Source: an uncultured Opitutaceae bacterium
Lineage (GTDB): Bacteria > Verrucomicrobiota > Verrucomicrobiia > Opitutales > Opitutaceae
Assembly: GCA_903885525.1 (NCBI GenBank)
Contig: CAISJA010000375.1
Location: 1-7,164, forward strand
Length of the DNA stretch: 7,164 bases
Direction of reading: 5' to 3'
Below, one piece after another: positions 6,166 through 7,164 of this stretch. The notes beneath the pieces were generated by a model that was given only the letters and a program-made list of their open reading frames with translations, did no database searches and had not been told where the DNA came from. Numbering within the stretch: position 1 is the stretch's first letter; each line of letters starts with the position of its first letter. The position numbers and the translations under genes are program-made.

Positions 6166-6788
6166 TCAGAATCTGTTTCCTTTGTATTTCTGTTTCCTTT
6201 CTATTATTGTTTTCCGGCTGTGCGACGGTGGAACCAAAAGACTATACAGAGTTTCGAAAAAGCAAGCCGCACTCGATTTTGGTGCTTCCGCCATTGAACG
6301 AAAGCACGGAAATCGGGGCCACATACAGTGTACTGACTACCACAACGCGCCCACTGGCAGAGCTTGGTTACTATGTATTTCCCGTGGCCATTGTTGATCA
6401 ATATCTCAAAGAAAATGGACTAACCGTGCCTGGAGACATGCATCAGGCGCCACTTAGCAAGCTCCACGATGTCTTTGGAGCTGATGCGGTTCTCTACCTG
6501 ACTGTAAAACAGTATGGATCTAAATATCAGGTCTTTGCCAGCAATACAGTGGTTACGATCATGGGAAAACTGGTGGATTGCAGAACTGGCACTACTCTTT
6601 GGATAGGTAAGGCTCAGGCCATCAATAACGGCCAATCGGGTCTGATTGAGGCGTTAGTTACTCAAGTCCTGAATAAGTTAACTGATCAGGCCCATATTGT
6701 GGCAACTATGGCCTCCTATCAGCTTTTGTTGCCTCCTTCGCAAGGGCTATTGAAAGGGCCACGACATCCTGAATATGGTCGGGATTAA
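6162..6788 (+). CDS. DUF799 (GNA1162-type) lipoprotein
   Basis: A 208-residue lipoprotein with lipobox F-S-G-C at 17-20, then A-T, no Asp at +2. The mature part follows the DUF799 pattern closely: DYTEFRKSKPHSILVLPPLN (27-46), NESTEIGATYSVLTTTTRPL (46-65), AELGYYVFPVAIVDQYLKEN (66-85), KLHDVFGADAVLYLTVKQYG (100-119), KYQVFASNTVV (121-131) and LVDCRTGTTLWIG (137-149). Neisserial GNA1162, a surface-antigen candidate, belongs to this family. The fold resembles the N-terminal domains of CsgG/TolB-like proteins, so pairing with the CsgG-family product is plausible (inference). The start overlaps the previous stop as ATGA. It ends the operon; a hairpin with a T-rich tail follows 22 bases later. Molecular function is unestablished. 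Confidence 0.9.
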   Translation: MIRICFLCISVSFLLLFSGCATVEPKDYTEFRKSKPHSILVLPPLNESTEIGATYSVLTTTTRPLAELGYYVFPVAIVDQYLKENGLTVPGDMHQAPLSKLHDVFGADAVLYLTVKQYGSKYQVFASNTVVTIMGKLVDCRTGTTLWIGKAQAINNGQSGLIEALVTQVLNKLTDQAHIVATMASYQLLLPPSQGLLKGPRHPEYGRD

Positions 6789-6809
6789 CTTTTATTGAAG
6801 ATTGTGCTC

Positions 6810-6843
6810 ACGGCGCGGTCTGCTGGCCGCGCCGTTTCATTTT
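6810..6843 (+). terminator. Intrinsic terminator of the lipoprotein operon
   Basis: A 9-bp GC-rich stem, ACGGCGCGG (6810-6818) with CCGCGCCGT (6827-6835), has an 8-base loop and is followed by TTCATTTT. The stem lies between the two convergent stop codons; the T-rich tail runs through the stop codon of the EIIA gene. For the minus strand the stem also follows the EIIA stop directly but lacks a T-tract, so termination in that direction is less certain. Confidence 0.75.
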
Positions 6844-7164
6844 GCTGGGCCGAAGAGGCGGGTTTCCACGGTGGTGAGGGTGGCGTGGAAGGCCTCCGGG
6901 GTGGGGGCGGCGAGCAGGAGGGCGCGGTCGGTGGGGTCTTTGAGCAGCCGGCACAGGGCGCTGACGAGTTGCAGGTAGTCGCCGGCCGCCGAGGGCGGCG
7001 TGCCGAAAATGAAGAGCAGCCGGAGGCGCGGGCCGGTCTCGTCGGGCAGCCCGCGCTCGCTGTGTCCGATAGCCGCGACGATTTTCCGGACGTGCGCGGT
7101 GCGGGCATGCGGCAGCGCGACGCCGTGGCCGATGGCGGTGGCGGCGAGGCGGTCGCGGGCGAGC
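6837..7164 (-). CDS. PTS EIIA domain, PtsN/fructose type (5' end cut by window edge)
   Basis: The visible 108 residues are the C-terminal two thirds of a PTS EIIA type-2 domain, a cytoplasmic phosphocarrier that accepts phosphate on His from HPr/NPr. The signature AIGHGVALPHART (residues 10-22 of the fragment) carries the phosphorylated His19. Further family features are LRLLFIFGTPP (47-57), YLQLVSALCRLLKD (63-76) and LLLAAPTPEAF (82-92). A PtsN protein is about 155-165 residues, so roughly 45-55 are missing. The domain could be stand-alone PtsN (nitrogen-related regulation) or the tail of a larger protein such as a fructose transporter or an ion antiporter with a C-terminal EIIA; the window cannot tell. 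High GC matches the rodA side, not the lipoprotein operon. It converges on that operon with 48 bases between stop codons. Confidence 0.85.
   Translation of the reverse strand, partial: LARDRLAATAIGHGVALPHARTAHVRKIVAAIGHSERGLPDETGPRLRLLFIFGTPPSAAGDYLQLVSALCRLLKDPTDRALLLAAPTPEAFHATLTTVETRLFGPAK
7150..7164. repeat. Terminal 15-bp direct repeat, right copy
   Basis: CGGTCGCGGGCGAGC, identical to bases 1-15. On the minus strand it encodes L-A-R-D-R in the EIIA frame, the same reading register as in RodA. Confidence 0.9.

Noticed and set aside
6785..7108. 107-codon minus-strand frame at the right end
   Set aside because: Ser/Pro-rich shadow of the EIIA frame, which carries the A-L-P-H phosphorylation motif.
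1..7164. CRISPR arrays, tRNA or rRNA genes, transposases or integrases
   Set aside because: No spaced repeat array, cloverleaf, rRNA-like stretch or recombinase frame was seen on reading either strand. The lipoprotein block shows transfer-like composition but no visible mobility gene.

Overview
The window looks like a chromosomal segment of a GC-rich Gram-negative bacterium. A Verrucomicrobiota member of the Opitutus type is my best guess, from the combination of secreted S46 and M28 peptidases, a RodA with an H-N-D catalytic motif, PTS EIIA, and mostly absent Shine-Dalgarno sequences. This assignment is inference; no rRNA or other marker gene is present.

Layout from left to right. Positions 1-1028 (minus) hold the first 342 codons of the cell-elongation glycosyltransferase RodA, which runs off the left edge. 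After a 245-bp, very GC-rich gap comes a secreted M28 metallopeptidase of the carboxypeptidase Q/dipeptidase type (1274-2731, minus). It is divergent, across a 187-bp shared upstream region, from a secreted S46 dipeptidyl peptidase of the DPP7/DPP11 family (2919-4988, plus). The two enzymes could act in sequence outside the cytoplasm: S46 cuts dipeptides from peptide N-termini and the M28 enzyme splits them.

Positions 5126-6788 (plus) carry three overlapping lipoprotein genes: a CsgG-family pore-type lipoprotein, a DUF4810 lipoprotein with a TPR-like segment, and a DUF799 (GNA1162-type) lipoprotein. They are joined by two ATGA stop/start overlaps. Two 60-base lines counted in this block are 50% and 40% GC, against 75% in a counted line of the S46 gene, so the block looks acquired. 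Upstream lies a nested inverted repeat (5041-5096); downstream a strong hairpin with a T-rich tail (6810-6843) closes the operon. The cassette resembles a known co-occurring gene trio, but its function is not established to my knowledge, and no curli subunit or CsgE/CsgF gene is visible here. It is the best candidate for an under-described system in the window.

At the right edge (6837-7164, minus) is the C-terminal part of a PTS EIIA (PtsN/fructose-type) domain, convergent with the lipoprotein operon. The window begins and ends with the same 15 bases. Joining the ends through this repeat would fuse truncated RodA to truncated EIIA in frame. This may reflect a circular or misjoined contig, a recombination product, or chance, and should be resolved before the edges are trusted.
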